From NCBI GenBank assembly GCA_016721425.1, contig JADKID010000038.1, positions 1-64,000 of the forward strand: DNA of 64,000 nt. Direction: 5' to 3'. This stretch comes from Bryobacterales bacterium (GTDB taxonomy: Bacteria > Acidobacteriota > Terriglobia > Bryobacterales > Bryobacteraceae). Below, piece by piece: positions 54,862 through 63,692 of this stretch. Every line of letters begins with the position of its first letter. Positions within the stretch are counted from its first letter, which is position 1. A program made the translations under genes and the position numbers. The notes below the pieces were generated by a model, which was not told the DNA's origin, ran no database searches, and saw nothing but the letters and a program-made list of their open reading frames with translations.

Positions 54862-57156
54862 CTACCTCGCAGCCGGCGGAATCAGCCGGAACGTAGAGTG
54901 CAGCGTCGCGTTGGAGTCCGCGCCCGCCCACACGTCGAAGTTCTCTGCCTCCACAATCCACTTCTTCTGTTCAGCGCTCCAGTAGGTGAGCTCGTCGTTG
55001 CCGAGTGAGAACGGCAGAGTCTTCTTCTCTCCCGGTTGCAGCGAAACCCGGGCAAAGCCCTTCAGTTGCCGCACCGGACGTGAGGCGGCGCCGGCCTGCT
55101 GGTGGATGTAGAGCTGCACTACTTCCTCACCGGCGCGGCTGCCTGTGTTCTCCACGTCCACTGTCACCTCCACTTTGCCTCCCACCGGCACCTGCGCGGC
55201 CCGCACCCGGAGATTCGAAATCGCGAATCTGGTGTAGCCGAGCCCATAGCCGAATGGATACAGCGGAGAACTGGGCGAATCCCAGTAGCGGGACCCGAAG
55301 TCCTTGGCGCTATCCGGCTGATGTGTGAGGTTATGTGCGTAATAGAGAGGAATCTGCCCGGCCGAGCGCGGCCACGTGAAGGGTAGCTTTCCGCCGGGCG
55401 CGGCGTCGCCGAAAAGCAGATCGGCCACTGCGTTGCCGCCCTCCTGTCCGGGATGCCAGGCTTCGAGAATGGCGGGGATGTGGCCGGCGGCCCAGGAGAT
55501 GTCCAGTGGGCGCCCGTTGATGAGCACCAGCACGACAAACTTGCCCGTGGCCGCCACGGCCTGCATCAGTTCCAGTTGCCGGCCGGGCAGATCGAGCGTG
55601 GTTTGGGAAGCGCTCTCGCCGTTCATGGCCGAAAGCTCGCCCATCACGAGCACGACAACATCGGACCGGCTGGCCAGATCCACAGCCTTCTTGAACTCAG
55701 TGTCTGCCTGCTCCGGCGTCCACGCGGACTTGGGCGGCCCGCCGAACATGCGGTCGAACATGGAAGGGTAGATCTTGCGGAGTTCCACGCCGGGCGCGCT
55801 CTCCACACGGGCGCCTGCGCCGAGCTTCGCCCGGATCGCCTGCGCCACTGTGGTGACTTTGGTGAAATCGCCGGAGAAGCTGGCCCACATGCTGTAAAGA
55901 TCCCGCTGCGAATCCGCCAGCGGGCCGATGACGGCGATGGAGCGGCCAGCCCGCTTGTCGAGCGGCAGCAACTGTCTCTCATTGCGCAGCAGTACCGCGG
56001 AACGCACTGCGGCCTCGCGCGCGACCTTTGCATGATCCGCCGCGCCAACGATCTGGCGGGCGAGGGCTTCATCGGCGTAGGGATGCTCGAAGAGGCCGAG
56101 CTGGTATTTGGCCGCCAGTATCGGCAGTACGGCATTGTCGATCACCGAGACCGGCAATCGCCGCTGCTTCACGAGCTCGCCGAGATGATCGAGATACGTG
56201 CGGCTGGCCATGTCCATGTTGACGCCGGCCGTCAGTGCCCGGTAGGCGGCGTCCCGCTTGTCCCGGGCGAAGCCGTGGGTGGTCAGGTCCCCCACCGAGT
56301 TGGCGTCGCTGACCACGAAGCCCTGGAAGCCCCAGGTCTTCCGCAGGACGGTTTGCAGCAGAAATCGGTTGGCCGTGCCGGGCACGTCGTTCAGATCCAT
56401 GTAGGCGCTCATGAACGTGCCTGCGCCGGCCTGGAGGGCGGCGTGGAACGGCGGCAGATAGACGTTCCACATCTGATCTTCAGGGATATAGGAGGAGTCG
56501 TAGTCGCGCCCGCCGTCGGCGGCGCCGTAGCCGGCGAAGTGCTTGGCGCAGGCGAGGACCCGATCCGGGCTGCTCAGATCGCTACCCTGAAACCCTCGAA
56601 CTTGCGCCCGGGCGATGGCCGAGCCCAGGAACGGGTCTTCGCCTGCGCCTTCGATCATTCGGCCCCAGCGCGGATCGCGGGTGATGTCCACCATCGGCGC
56701 AAAGGTCCAGTGGATGCCTGAGGCGCGTGCTTCTCTGGCCGCCGTCGACTGCACTTTCTCAATCAAAGCCGGATCCCACGATGCGGCCATCGCCAAAGGG
56801 ATGGGGAAGATCGTCTTGAAGCCGTGGATCACATCCAGGCCAAAGATCAGCGGGATGTGCAGGCGGGTCTCCTCCACGGCGACGCGCTGCAGCTTGTTGA
56901 TGGCGGCGGGATCGGAGAGCCACAGGATGGAGCCCGCCTGGCCGAGCCGCACCCTCTGCTCAGGCGTCAGCGCGTCCGGGATGAAGTTGATGCCGCCGAT
57001 CTGCGAGAGCTGGCCGATCTTCTCCTCCAGTGTCATGCGCTGGAGCAGCGCCTGCGCCTTAGTGGTATGCGGATTCGCCGGCGGCGCCGGCAGCAGGGGC
57101 AGCGACAGGGCGATGGCACAGAGCCCTGCCTTTCCGGCCAGCGAGCGATGCAGCAT
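54862..57156 (-). CDS. GH3 family beta-glucosidase (BglX-like)
   Basis: This is an exported glycoside hydrolase of 764 residues that removes terminal beta-glucose or beta-xylose from oligosaccharides. The signal peptide is CAIALSLPLLPAPPANP. The GH3 N-domain shows MTLEEKIGQLSQ, GLDVIHGFKTIFPIPLAMAA and HFAGYGAADGGRDYD. The nucleophile Asp is in FQGFVVSDANSVGDL. The C-domain (GRSIAVIGPLADSQRDLYS) and a fibronectin-III-like end (YPFGYGLGYTRF, GKVEVTVDVENTGSRAGEEV) match BglX. It lies 31 bp behind the sugar isomerase gene, suggesting joint use of a plant or microbial glycan. Confidence 0.93.
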   Translation of the reverse strand: MLHRSLAGKAGLCAIALSLPLLPAPPANPHTTKAQALLQRMTLEEKIGQLSQIGGINFIPDALTPEQRVRLGQAGSILWLSDPAAINKLQRVAVEETRLHIPLIFGLDVIHGFKTIFPIPLAMAASWDPALIEKVQSTAAREARASGIHWTFAPMVDITRDPRWGRMIEGAGEDPFLGSAIARAQVRGFQGSDLSSPDRVLACAKHFAGYGAADGGRDYDSSYIPEDQMWNVYLPPFHAALQAGAGTFMSAYMDLNDVPGTANRFLLQTVLRKTWGFQGFVVSDANSVGDLTTHGFARDKRDAAYRALTAGVNMDMASRTYLDHLGELVKQRRLPVSVIDNAVLPILAAKYQLGLFEHPYADEALARQIVGAADHAKVAREAAVRSAVLLRNERQLLPLDKRAGRSIAVIGPLADSQRDLYSMWASFSGDFTKVTTVAQAIRAKLGAGARVESAPGVELRKIYPSMFDRMFGGPPKSAWTPEQADTEFKKAVDLASRSDVVVLVMGELSAMNGESASQTTLDLPGRQLELMQAVAATGKFVVLVLINGRPLDISWAAGHIPAILEAWHPGQEGGNAVADLLFGDAAPGGKLPFTWPRSAGQIPLYYAHNLTHQPDSAKDFGSRYWDSPSSPLYPFGYGLGYTRFAISNLRVRAAQVPVGGKVEVTVDVENTGSRAGEEVVQLYIHQQAGAASRPVRQLKGFARVSLQPGEKKTLPFSLGNDELTYWSAEQKKWIVEAENFDVWAGADSNATLHSTFRLIPPAAR

Positions 57157-57187
57157 GAGGTCCTCCTGTCTGGCCAGACGAGTAGCG

Positions 57188-58114
57188 TCAGGCGAGCGCC
57201 TCCCGGCAGAACTCCACGCACCGCCCGAGTTCCTTCATCAGTTCCGACCCCTCCGGCACCTTGTACTCGAATTCAATCGTGCCCTGGAACGGGTACTTTT
57301 CCTTCTTCATCGTCTGAAGGGTTTCCTTGATGGGCGTCTCGCCCTGGCCCCACACCGTGTTGGGCCCGTTGTTGAGTTTTCGGTCCTTGAGATGGACGTG
57401 GGTGACGCGATCGGCGTACTTCTTCATGAACTCGATCGGCGACTTGTTGTTGCCCGCGATGAAGTGCCCGATGTCGAGATTGATGCCGTTGTACTTCGAA
57501 AACGACATCGCCGTTTCCCAGCTCTCGGGCCGGCCGAACGCCTCCGGATCCGTAATGTTGGCGTGGCCGTGGTAGCCCACCATGAACTTGTGTTTGGCCG
57601 CAAACTCGCCAAACCACTTCGTCTTGCTCACTGGAATCTCGCACGAGATGGCGCGCGCACCCAGCGCCTTGGCGAACTGGAACGCGTAGTCGGCCACGTC
57701 GTTCGACATGGTGTCCACGCCGTCGAATTTGATCACGCCGATCTTCACTCCGGCGTTCTCCCAGGTTTTGCGGAACTCCTTGAATTTCGACATCGGCGCG
57801 GCCAGGCGCCACTTCTGCAAAGCCTCGGCCGATGCCAGTTGCTCCGGCGTGGCGTTGCGCCCGGCGCGCACCGCCTTGGGCGCTCCGAAGAACTGTTCCA
57901 CAGGTTGCGAGCGCAGTTCCACGTCGCTCAAACCGAGGGAAATCAGATCCTTTAACACGCTATCGGCATCCGCTGGCCGGCCACGGAAGCTGTAGGGTGC
58001 GTTGATGCCGATCTGCACTCCGCCGAACTTCGAATTGGGCTTTGCCAGGAGGCGCGTCGCCGGCAGTGCCGACAGCGCCAACTTCGCGAGATCGCGTCTG
58101 GTGTAGTTCATCAT
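57188..58114 (-). CDS. exported sugar phosphate isomerase/epimerase (TIM barrel)
   Basis: This is an AP-endonuclease-2/xylose-isomerase-like TIM-barrel protein of 308 residues. The ATG at 58114 overlaps the TAA of the upstream gene by one base. The N-terminus RRDLAKLALSALPATRLLA is a Tat-type signal. Metal and active-site segments visible are VGYHGHANI, NGINLDIGHFIAGNN, VTHVHLKDRK and GTIEFEYKV. The substrate is unknown. It works with the Gfo/Idh/MocA protein upstream and the GH3 gene downstream in the periplasm. Confidence 0.87.
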   Translation of the reverse strand: MMNYTRRDLAKLALSALPATRLLAKPNSKFGGVQIGINAPYSFRGRPADADSVLKDLISLGLSDVELRSQPVEQFFGAPKAVRAGRNATPEQLASAEALQKWRLAAPMSKFKEFRKTWENAGVKIGVIKFDGVDTMSNDVADYAFQFAKALGARAISCEIPVSKTKWFGEFAAKHKFMVGYHGHANITDPEAFGRPESWETAMSFSKYNGINLDIGHFIAGNNKSPIEFMKKYADRVTHVHLKDRKLNNGPNTVWGQGETPIKETLQTMKKEKYPFQGTIEFEYKVPEGSELMKELGRCVEFCREALA

Positions 58115-59658
58115 TACAGCTTCATCTCCCATCCCTTGCGGAATACAGGCTTCACATACTTGTTGGCCTCCGGGCTGTTCGTGAAGCTCAGCGTCTGGCT
58201 GCTCCAATCGAGCTTGCCCGAGACCCGGAATGCAATGGCCGCCAGGGCCAGCCACTCCGCGTAAGGCCCGCTGATGCTGAAATTGGAGCAAGCGGCGTCG
58301 CCGCCCTTGCAGGCGCGAACCCAATCCAGCATGTGGCCCGGCGAGCGGGTGAGCAACTGCGGCGGCAACACGTATTCCTGCCAGCGCGCCGATGGCAGCA
58401 GCCATACGCCCTCGCCGCGTTCCCGCGTGGCGAGTATGCCTTTGGTGCCGATGAAAACCGCGCCGTTGCCAGTGAGGATGCCCGGTCGCGGGCCTCCGCC
58501 GCGCGTGCCGAAGACGCGCACACCGGGTCCGCCGGCGCCCATCGGTTGGCCGCCGGGCGATGCGGGCCGAGGTCCTGCCGGGCGAGCCTGCGGGCCGCCG
58601 CCGCCCCCTTGGCCGCGGTTGCCGCCCGTGGGGCGTCCCTTCTCCGCCAGGTTGTTGGCCGGCGGTAGGATGGTCTCGTTCTCCATGCCAGGCACGTGAT
58701 AGACATCCGGATCGTCGGGCCGGGCCGAGTCGTGATAGAACACCTTCACCGGAACCATTCCGCCTCGGGCGGGGAAGTCCAGCCGGATCGTCGCGCGGTT
58801 GGGAAACGTGATGCTGCTGCGTCCGTCCTGGCTCACACACTCGACACTGGTGGGCGCGCCCAGTTGCAGTGCGTGGTGCACCGGGCCGGCTGAGTGGGTG
58901 GCCCAGTTGCCAATTTGCCCGGTGCCGAAATCATAGAAGCCGCGCCAGTTGTAAGGCACGTAGTAGGGGCTGTAGGGCCGCATCGGCGCCGCGCCCAGCC
59001 AGTGGTCCCAATCGAGCGTGGCCGGCACCGAGGCCTCCGGCGGCAACTCCTGCAAAGCAACTGGGTGGGTGCCCGGCGTGGTGCAGACGTGCACTTCCGT
59101 GACATCGCCGATGGCGCCGGACCAGATAATCTCAGCAGCTACTCGGTGGCACTCGTGCGAGTAGCCCTGGTTGCCCATCTGCGTAGCCACTTTGTACTTG
59201 ATAGCAGCTTCCTGGAGCAAACGGGCTTCCCACGGCGTGCGCGTCAGAGGCTTCTCCACATAGACGTGCTTGCCGCGCTGCATGCAGGCCAGCGCCACCG
59301 TGGCATGCATGAAATCGGGTACGCCAATCGTGCAAGCGTCGATGTTCTTGCCCTCTTTGTCCAGCATTACGCGGAAGTCCTTATATAGCGGAAGCTTCTC
59401 GTAGCGCTTGAGACTGGCGGACGCGCGATCGATATCCACATCGCACAGCGCAACGATGTTCTCCGTGCGCGCGGCGTCGTTCAGGTCCACGCCGCCCTGT
59501 CCGCCACATCCGATGGCGGCCACGTTCAACTTGTCGTAGTAGGGCTTATAGCCAAGTGCGCGCAACGACGGTACGCTGCCGAAGCCCCCGGTTGGGACTG
59601 CGCCGGCGAGCAATGAGCCAAAGAAGAAGCGGCGTCTCGAAACTGAATGGAATGACAA
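58114..59658 (-). CDS. Tat-exported Gfo/Idh/MocA oxidoreductase with Gly/Pro-rich insert
   Basis: This is a 514-residue exported dehydrogenase-like protein. A twin-Arg signal (SRRRFFFGSLLAGAV) is followed by the Rossmann start KLNVAAIGCGGQGGVDL. The HVYVEKPLTRT segment holds the catalytic-Lys EKP motif, then MGNQGYSHECHRVAAEI, and in the C-terminal domain the FYDFGTGQIGNWATHSAGP segment. An unusual insert of about 55 residues (roughly 339-393) is almost only Gly, Pro, Arg and Ala. The insert is not expected in the family. It starts the run of carbohydrate genes and probably acts with the coupled isomerase. Confidence 0.9.
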   Translation of the reverse strand: MSFHSVSRRRFFFGSLLAGAVPTGGFGSVPSLRALGYKPYYDKLNVAAIGCGGQGGVDLNDAARTENIVALCDVDIDRASASLKRYEKLPLYKDFRVMLDKEGKNIDACTIGVPDFMHATVALACMQRGKHVYVEKPLTRTPWEARLLQEAAIKYKVATQMGNQGYSHECHRVAAEIIWSGAIGDVTEVHVCTTPGTHPVALQELPPEASVPATLDWDHWLGAAPMRPYSPYYVPYNWRGFYDFGTGQIGNWATHSAGPVHHALQLGAPTSVECVSQDGRSSITFPNRATIRLDFPARGGMVPVKVFYHDSARPDDPDVYHVPGMENETILPPANNLAEKGRPTGGNRGQGGGGGPQARPAGPRPASPGGQPMGAGGPGVRVFGTRGGGPRPGILTGNGAVFIGTKGILATRERGEGVWLLPSARWQEYVLPPQLLTRSPGHMLDWVRACKGGDAACSNFSISGPYAEWLALAAIAFRVSGKLDWSSQTLSFTNSPEANKYVKPVFRKGWEMKL

Positions 59659-60075
59659 GGGGCCTCCCGATATGTGCTGGCCGCGCCGCAGTGCGCAGAC
59701 GGCACCACGATTATATGAGAATCGCGAATCGGAGCAATGGCCTGAGCTGTTTCGTTGGCGGAGGCGGGCTATCCGTGACGCCGCTCTCTGCTCATTGCAG
59801 ATCGGATCCGCAAGTGGATGGCATTCAGAGAAAAAATGGCCGGTATCCGCGCGGCCCTATTGCACCATCGGCGGCAGCCATGTATATTGGCTAGGGAAGT
59901 CGATTTGCAAGTGAGTTGCAAAGAGACCCCGCATAGCACATGAGGCGCCGGGAGCTATTCCTGGCAGAACGATCCTGGCGCCCCACTGTCACAAACTGCC
60001 GTGAAGGCAGCCTGCTGGTCCCATTGTAGCGGGGTTCCAGCTGGGCTTCCATCGCCGCGAAAGAGGAGCCTCGCC
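59659..60075. other. intergenic region between divergent carbohydrate and TonB operons
   Basis: About 417 bp without a gene. It should hold the promoters of both operons. A repeated TTGCAA pair is at 59905-59921; nothing else stands out. A GTG at 60001 in frame with the receptor gene is not supported. Confidence 0.5.
59905..59921. promoter_or_regulatory. TTGCAA-N5-TTGCAA motif upstream of the TonB receptor
   Basis: Two identical self-complementary hexamers TTGCAA with a 5-bp spacer (11 bp centre to centre, one helical turn) lie 155 bp before the receptor start. The arrangement suits a dimeric regulator, possibly for metal or iron control. Motif identity not known. Confidence 0.35.
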
Positions 60076-62538
60076 ATGCCTAGCTTTTTCATTTTTTCAC
60101 TTCTGGCCGCACTCGTTCACGAGCCGGCGGAACCCGCCGGCTCGCGCCCGTCCGCCGGTGTCGCCGGCATCGTGCGCGATACCTCCGGCTCGGTTGTGCC
60201 GCAGGCTCGCCTGCTGTTGCGCGGACCCATCGACAGGGAGACCGCCAGCGATGGCGAGGGCGTCTATTCCATCCCGGGCGTCCGGGCCGGGCAGTATCTT
60301 CTAATCGTTGAAAAGGCCGGATTCGAACTGGCGCAAACCAACGTGACAATCACCAACTCCCCGGTGACACAGGACATAGCGTTGCGTCCGGCGCCAATGC
60401 GCCAAACGATCGAAGTGGTGGACACGGCGGACATCGCCGCCGAGTCAATCCTCAAATTACCTGGTTCTTTGCACGAAACGCCGCGGTCTGTCACGGCGCT
60501 CAGCGCCGGTGAACTCCGCGAACGCAACGTCCGTAACATCCCCGAATTGCTCGCCACGGTTCCCGGCATGTCGCCCAACAGCTACCGGACCGGTGGCTAT
60601 CATTTCTACGCCCGCGGCTTCCGCATGCTGCCCGAGGACACGCGCGTGGACGGATTCCCCGGCATTAATCTGGGCGGCGGCTACGGTGCATCGCTGTTTG
60701 GCATCGAGGAGGCGGTGATGCTGCGGGGGCCGGCCGGTCTGCTCTACGGGGCCAACGGCTCGCCAGGCGGTCTGATCAACCTTGTGACCAAGCGACCGCA
60801 ACCGGTGCGGGCCACGCGGCTCGATCTGCGCGCGGGCGGTTACCAGGGCAATGGCGTTGCCCTGTCCCAACGGCCGTCGGTCAGCTTCGACTTCGATTCC
60901 ACCGGCGCGCTGTTGCGCAACGAGCGGATCCTGTACCGCGCGCTCTTCACCACCGAGAACAACAATTACTTCACCGCCAACGTCCGGGATCGCAATCGAT
61001 TTGCAAATGGAGCGCTGACGTTCCGCCTGGACCGGCTCGGACTCTACACCATCACTCCGATGTTCCAATACGGCAAGATGGTGCGCCCCAGCGGTGGGGG
61101 TGTCGTGATCTCGCCCTCCACATCGCTCTCCACCAACGATGGCATCTCCGGCCCCATCCACCTCAGCGATCTTTCCCCTCTGGACGTGAATCTCTCAGCA
61201 GGCCGGCAGAACTACTACTCCAATCAGGCAGGCTTCGATTTCCGCGCCGTCCCGACCTCACGCTGGAACTTCAATCTGGCTTACCGGTACTTCCGCAACG
61301 ACCGCCACATCAATCAGTGGACCCCGCAGGTCAGTACTGCGGCGCAGATCGCCCTGCTCATTGCCCGCAGTGAAGTGATGCGCGCGCAGAGCAAGAGCGA
61401 CGCGCAGAATCGTTACCAGAACCTGGACGCCAACACCTCCTATGAGTTCCGCGGCACAAGTTGGAGGAGTACGATGCAGGTGGGCGCCTACACGCGCGTC
61501 ACCGGGGTGCGGTCCACGGTTCTCTTGGGCCCCGCGCCCGCCGCCGCGTTCCCGATCAATATCTACACCGGCGCCGGACCTCAGTCCGTCCAGGATTACT
61601 ATCCGGCGCTTGCTTTCGGCAACCGTGCTCTCACCACGAACTGGAACGGCTACTTTCAGAACCGCACTCTCCTGCTGAACGATCGTCTGATCCTTGCCCT
61701 GGGGCTCGGCTATGGCCAGAGCCATCCCGGCGGCGCCGCGGTCCGCAAGGGCCGGGTGATGCCCAACTACTCGGCACTCTTTAACGTCACGCGGGCGCTG
61801 GCGTTGTTCGGTTCGTACTCTACGAGCTTCAATCCGGTGGATCCCACACTCGAGAACCTGGCTGGTCTCCGCGGCGCATTTGATCCCACCACAGGGAAAA
61901 ACTACGAAGGCGGCGCGAAGTTCGACCTGCCCAATCGCCGCGCCTCGGCCACCGTGAGCTACTTCCGGAACAGCATCAGCAACGCTCTCGTGCAAACCGG
62001 AATCAACGATCTCAACCCCAATGGACTGCGCTACTACGTGGAGGCAGGCAGCCGCCGCGGCAAGGGTGTGGAATGGGCCTCCGACCTCCACCTGACCCGC
62101 GAGGTGCTCTTCCACGGAACGGTGAGCTATACGGATTCCGTCTACACAGGCACCGGCCCTGCCAGTGCTGCTACCACCTTGGCGATACCCGGTTCCAGGG
62201 CGGAGAAGACGCCAAGATGGGCGTGGACCGCGCGTACGGACTATCAGCGCTCAGAGGGCCGGTTGGCGGGCTTGGGCGCCGGCGTGGCCCTGCTCTGGCA
62301 GGATCAGCGCCTCGGCAGCAACGGCGCCCGCACCTTGGCCGCGCCCGATCCGCTCATGCTGCCCGCCTACGCTCGCGTCGATGCGTCCCTCTCCTACCGG
62401 CTCAACCGCCATCTCGATTGGGCGCTCAATGTGGAGAACCTCACCGACCGCCGAATATTCATCAATGCGACCACCGGATCTTCCATCGAGATCGCGCCGC
62501 CCCGCACCGCCACCATTCGCATGAGCTACCGGTTCTAG
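60076..62538 (+). CDS. TonB-dependent receptor with N-terminal carboxypeptidase-regulatory-like domain
   Basis: This is an outer-membrane siderophore or metal-complex receptor of 820 residues. The ATG at 60076 follows AAGAGGAG. A signal segment (PSFFIFSLLAALVHEP) is followed by a CarboxypepD_reg-like beta domain (VAGIVRDTSGSVVPQARLLL, YSIPGVRAGQYLLIVEKAGF). The plug is next (ETPRSVTALSAGELRERNV, NIPELLATVPGMSP, VMLRGPAGLLYGANGSPGG), then the barrel with a terminal aromatic residue (TIRMSYRF). The plug and barrel look like the FhuA/FcuA ferrisiderophore group. The next three genes (PepSY helix protein, DUF2271, DUF4198) are often found with such receptors, supporting metal uptake. Confidence 0.93.
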   Translation: MPSFFIFSLLAALVHEPAEPAGSRPSAGVAGIVRDTSGSVVPQARLLLRGPIDRETASDGEGVYSIPGVRAGQYLLIVEKAGFELAQTNVTITNSPVTQDIALRPAPMRQTIEVVDTADIAAESILKLPGSLHETPRSVTALSAGELRERNVRNIPELLATVPGMSPNSYRTGGYHFYARGFRMLPEDTRVDGFPGINLGGGYGASLFGIEEAVMLRGPAGLLYGANGSPGGLINLVTKRPQPVRATRLDLRAGGYQGNGVALSQRPSVSFDFDSTGALLRNERILYRALFTTENNNYFTANVRDRNRFANGALTFRLDRLGLYTITPMFQYGKMVRPSGGGVVISPSTSLSTNDGISGPIHLSDLSPLDVNLSAGRQNYYSNQAGFDFRAVPTSRWNFNLAYRYFRNDRHINQWTPQVSTAAQIALLIARSEVMRAQSKSDAQNRYQNLDANTSYEFRGTSWRSTMQVGAYTRVTGVRSTVLLGPAPAAAFPINIYTGAGPQSVQDYYPALAFGNRALTTNWNGYFQNRTLLLNDRLILALGLGYGQSHPGGAAVRKGRVMPNYSALFNVTRALALFGSYSTSFNPVDPTLENLAGLRGAFDPTTGKNYEGGAKFDLPNRRASATVSYFRNSISNALVQTGINDLNPNGLRYYVEAGSRRGKGVEWASDLHLTREVLFHGTVSYTDSVYTGTGPASAATTLAIPGSRAEKTPRWAWTARTDYQRSEGRLAGLGAGVALLWQDQRLGSNGARTLAAPDPLMLPAYARVDASLSYRLNRHLDWALNVENLTDRRIFINATTGSSIEIAPPRTATIRMSYRF

Positions 62539-62553
62539 GCGAGAAACGCACTG

Positions 62554-63144
62554 ATGCGAGCGATGTGGTGGAAGCAGGTCCGGCTCTGGCATTGGGTCAG
62601 TTCGGCGATCTCGCTGGTCGGCATGATTCTCTTTGCCGTCACGGGCATCACGCTGAATCACGCAGCGGCGATCTCCGGCACGCCGGTGGTGGAGGTCCGG
62701 GATGCGAAACTGCCGGACCCGCTGCGGCAGAAGCTATCCAGCGCCAAGCCTGGCCTGCCGCCGGCAGTCGAGGAGTGGTTGAAGACAACGCTGCTGGTTG
62801 TCCCCGCAAACGTTGAATGGCAGAGCGAGGATGAAATCTACATCGGGATGCCAGGACCCGGGGCAGATGCCTGGCTGACGATCCAGGTAGACACCGGCGC
62901 CGTGCATCTGGAATCGACCAGCCGCGGCTGGATCGCGTACTTCAACGATCTGCACAAGGGCCGCAATACGGGGAAAGCCTGGATGTGGTTCCTCGACGTC
63001 TTCGCCGTGGCGTCGGTTGTGTTCTGCCTCACCGGTTTGCTGCTGCTGCAACTCCACTCGCGCGGGCGCCCGTTCACGTGGCCGGCGGTGTCGGTCGGCT
63101 TCGTCCTCCCGTTCCTCCTGATCGTGTTCTTCATTCATCGCTGA
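62554..63144 (+). CDS. PepSY-associated transmembrane protein
   Basis: This is a 196-residue inner-membrane protein. It has helices at about residues 10-33 (LWHWVSSAISLVGMILFAV), 146-165 (FLDVFAVASVVFCLTGLLLL) and 175-193 (VGFVLPFLLIVFF). Between them lies a PepSY-like periplasmic part. The conserved segments ITLNHAAAIS, YFNDLHKGRNTGKAWMWFLD match the family found behind ferrisiderophore receptors, where it may reduce iron complexes. It starts 15 bp after the receptor stop. Confidence 0.85.
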   Translation: MRAMWWKQVRLWHWVSSAISLVGMILFAVTGITLNHAAAISGTPVVEVRDAKLPDPLRQKLSSAKPGLPPAVEEWLKTTLLVVPANVEWQSEDEIYIGMPGPGADAWLTIQVDTGAVHLESTSRGWIAYFNDLHKGRNTGKAWMWFLDVFAVASVVFCLTGLLLLQLHSRGRPFTWPAVSVGFVLPFLLIVFFIHR

Positions 63145-63170
63145 CGTAGAAAGGACTTCACTGCAAACGT

Positions 63171-63665
63171 ATGCGCAAACGAATTGCCGCTCTCCTCGCC
63201 GCCGTTCCGGCCACCTCTCTGGCCGCGAACCTCGCCCTGACCATCGAGATCCCCAAGGTGACCGTGGCTGAGTACCACCGGCCCTATGTAGCCATGTGGA
63301 TCGAGAAGCCGGACCAAACGTTTGCCGCCAATCTGGCGGTGTGGTACGACACCCGGCCCAAGACCACGGACAACGGAACCACCTGGCTGAAGGACCTGCG
63401 CCAGTGGTGGCGCAAGAGCGGCCGCGAACTGACGATGCCGGCAGATGGAGTCAGTGGGGCCACTCGTCCGCCGGGCATCCACAACGTTGTCTTTGCGAAT
63501 GGCAAAGGGATACAGCCCGGCTCCTATCTGCTCGTCGTTGAAGCGGTGCGCGAAGTCGGAGGCCGGGAGCTGATCCGGATTCCATTCGAGTGGCCCGCCA
63601 AGAGCACCGTCTCCACGAATGGCAAGACCGAGCTCGGCGCCATCACGCTCACTGTCAAACCGTAG
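63171..63665 (+). CDS. DUF2271 exported protein
   Basis: This is a 164-residue exported protein with a signal peptide (RIAALLAAVPATSLA). The family pattern is visible: EIPKVTVAEYHRPYVAMWIE near the start, YDTRPKTTDNGTTWLKDLR, WWRKSGRELTMPADGVSGAT and SYLLVVEAVREVGGREL. DUF2271 proteins are of unknown function and cluster with TonB receptors and PepSY proteins, as here. It starts 26 bp after the PepSY gene. Confidence 0.9.
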   Translation: MRKRIAALLAAVPATSLAANLALTIEIPKVTVAEYHRPYVAMWIEKPDQTFAANLAVWYDTRPKTTDNGTTWLKDLRQWWRKSGRELTMPADGVSGATRPPGIHNVVFANGKGIQPGSYLLVVEAVREVGGRELIRIPFEWPAKSTVSTNGKTELGAITLTVKP

Positions 63666-63692
63666 CTGCTGCCCGCGAAAGGAAAACTCCCG

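Noticed and set aside
57188..58840. 550-residue reading of the sugar isomerase gene from 58840
   Set aside because: The first 240 residues overlap the Gfo/Idh/MocA gene in another frame; the real start is the Tat-signal ATG at 58114.
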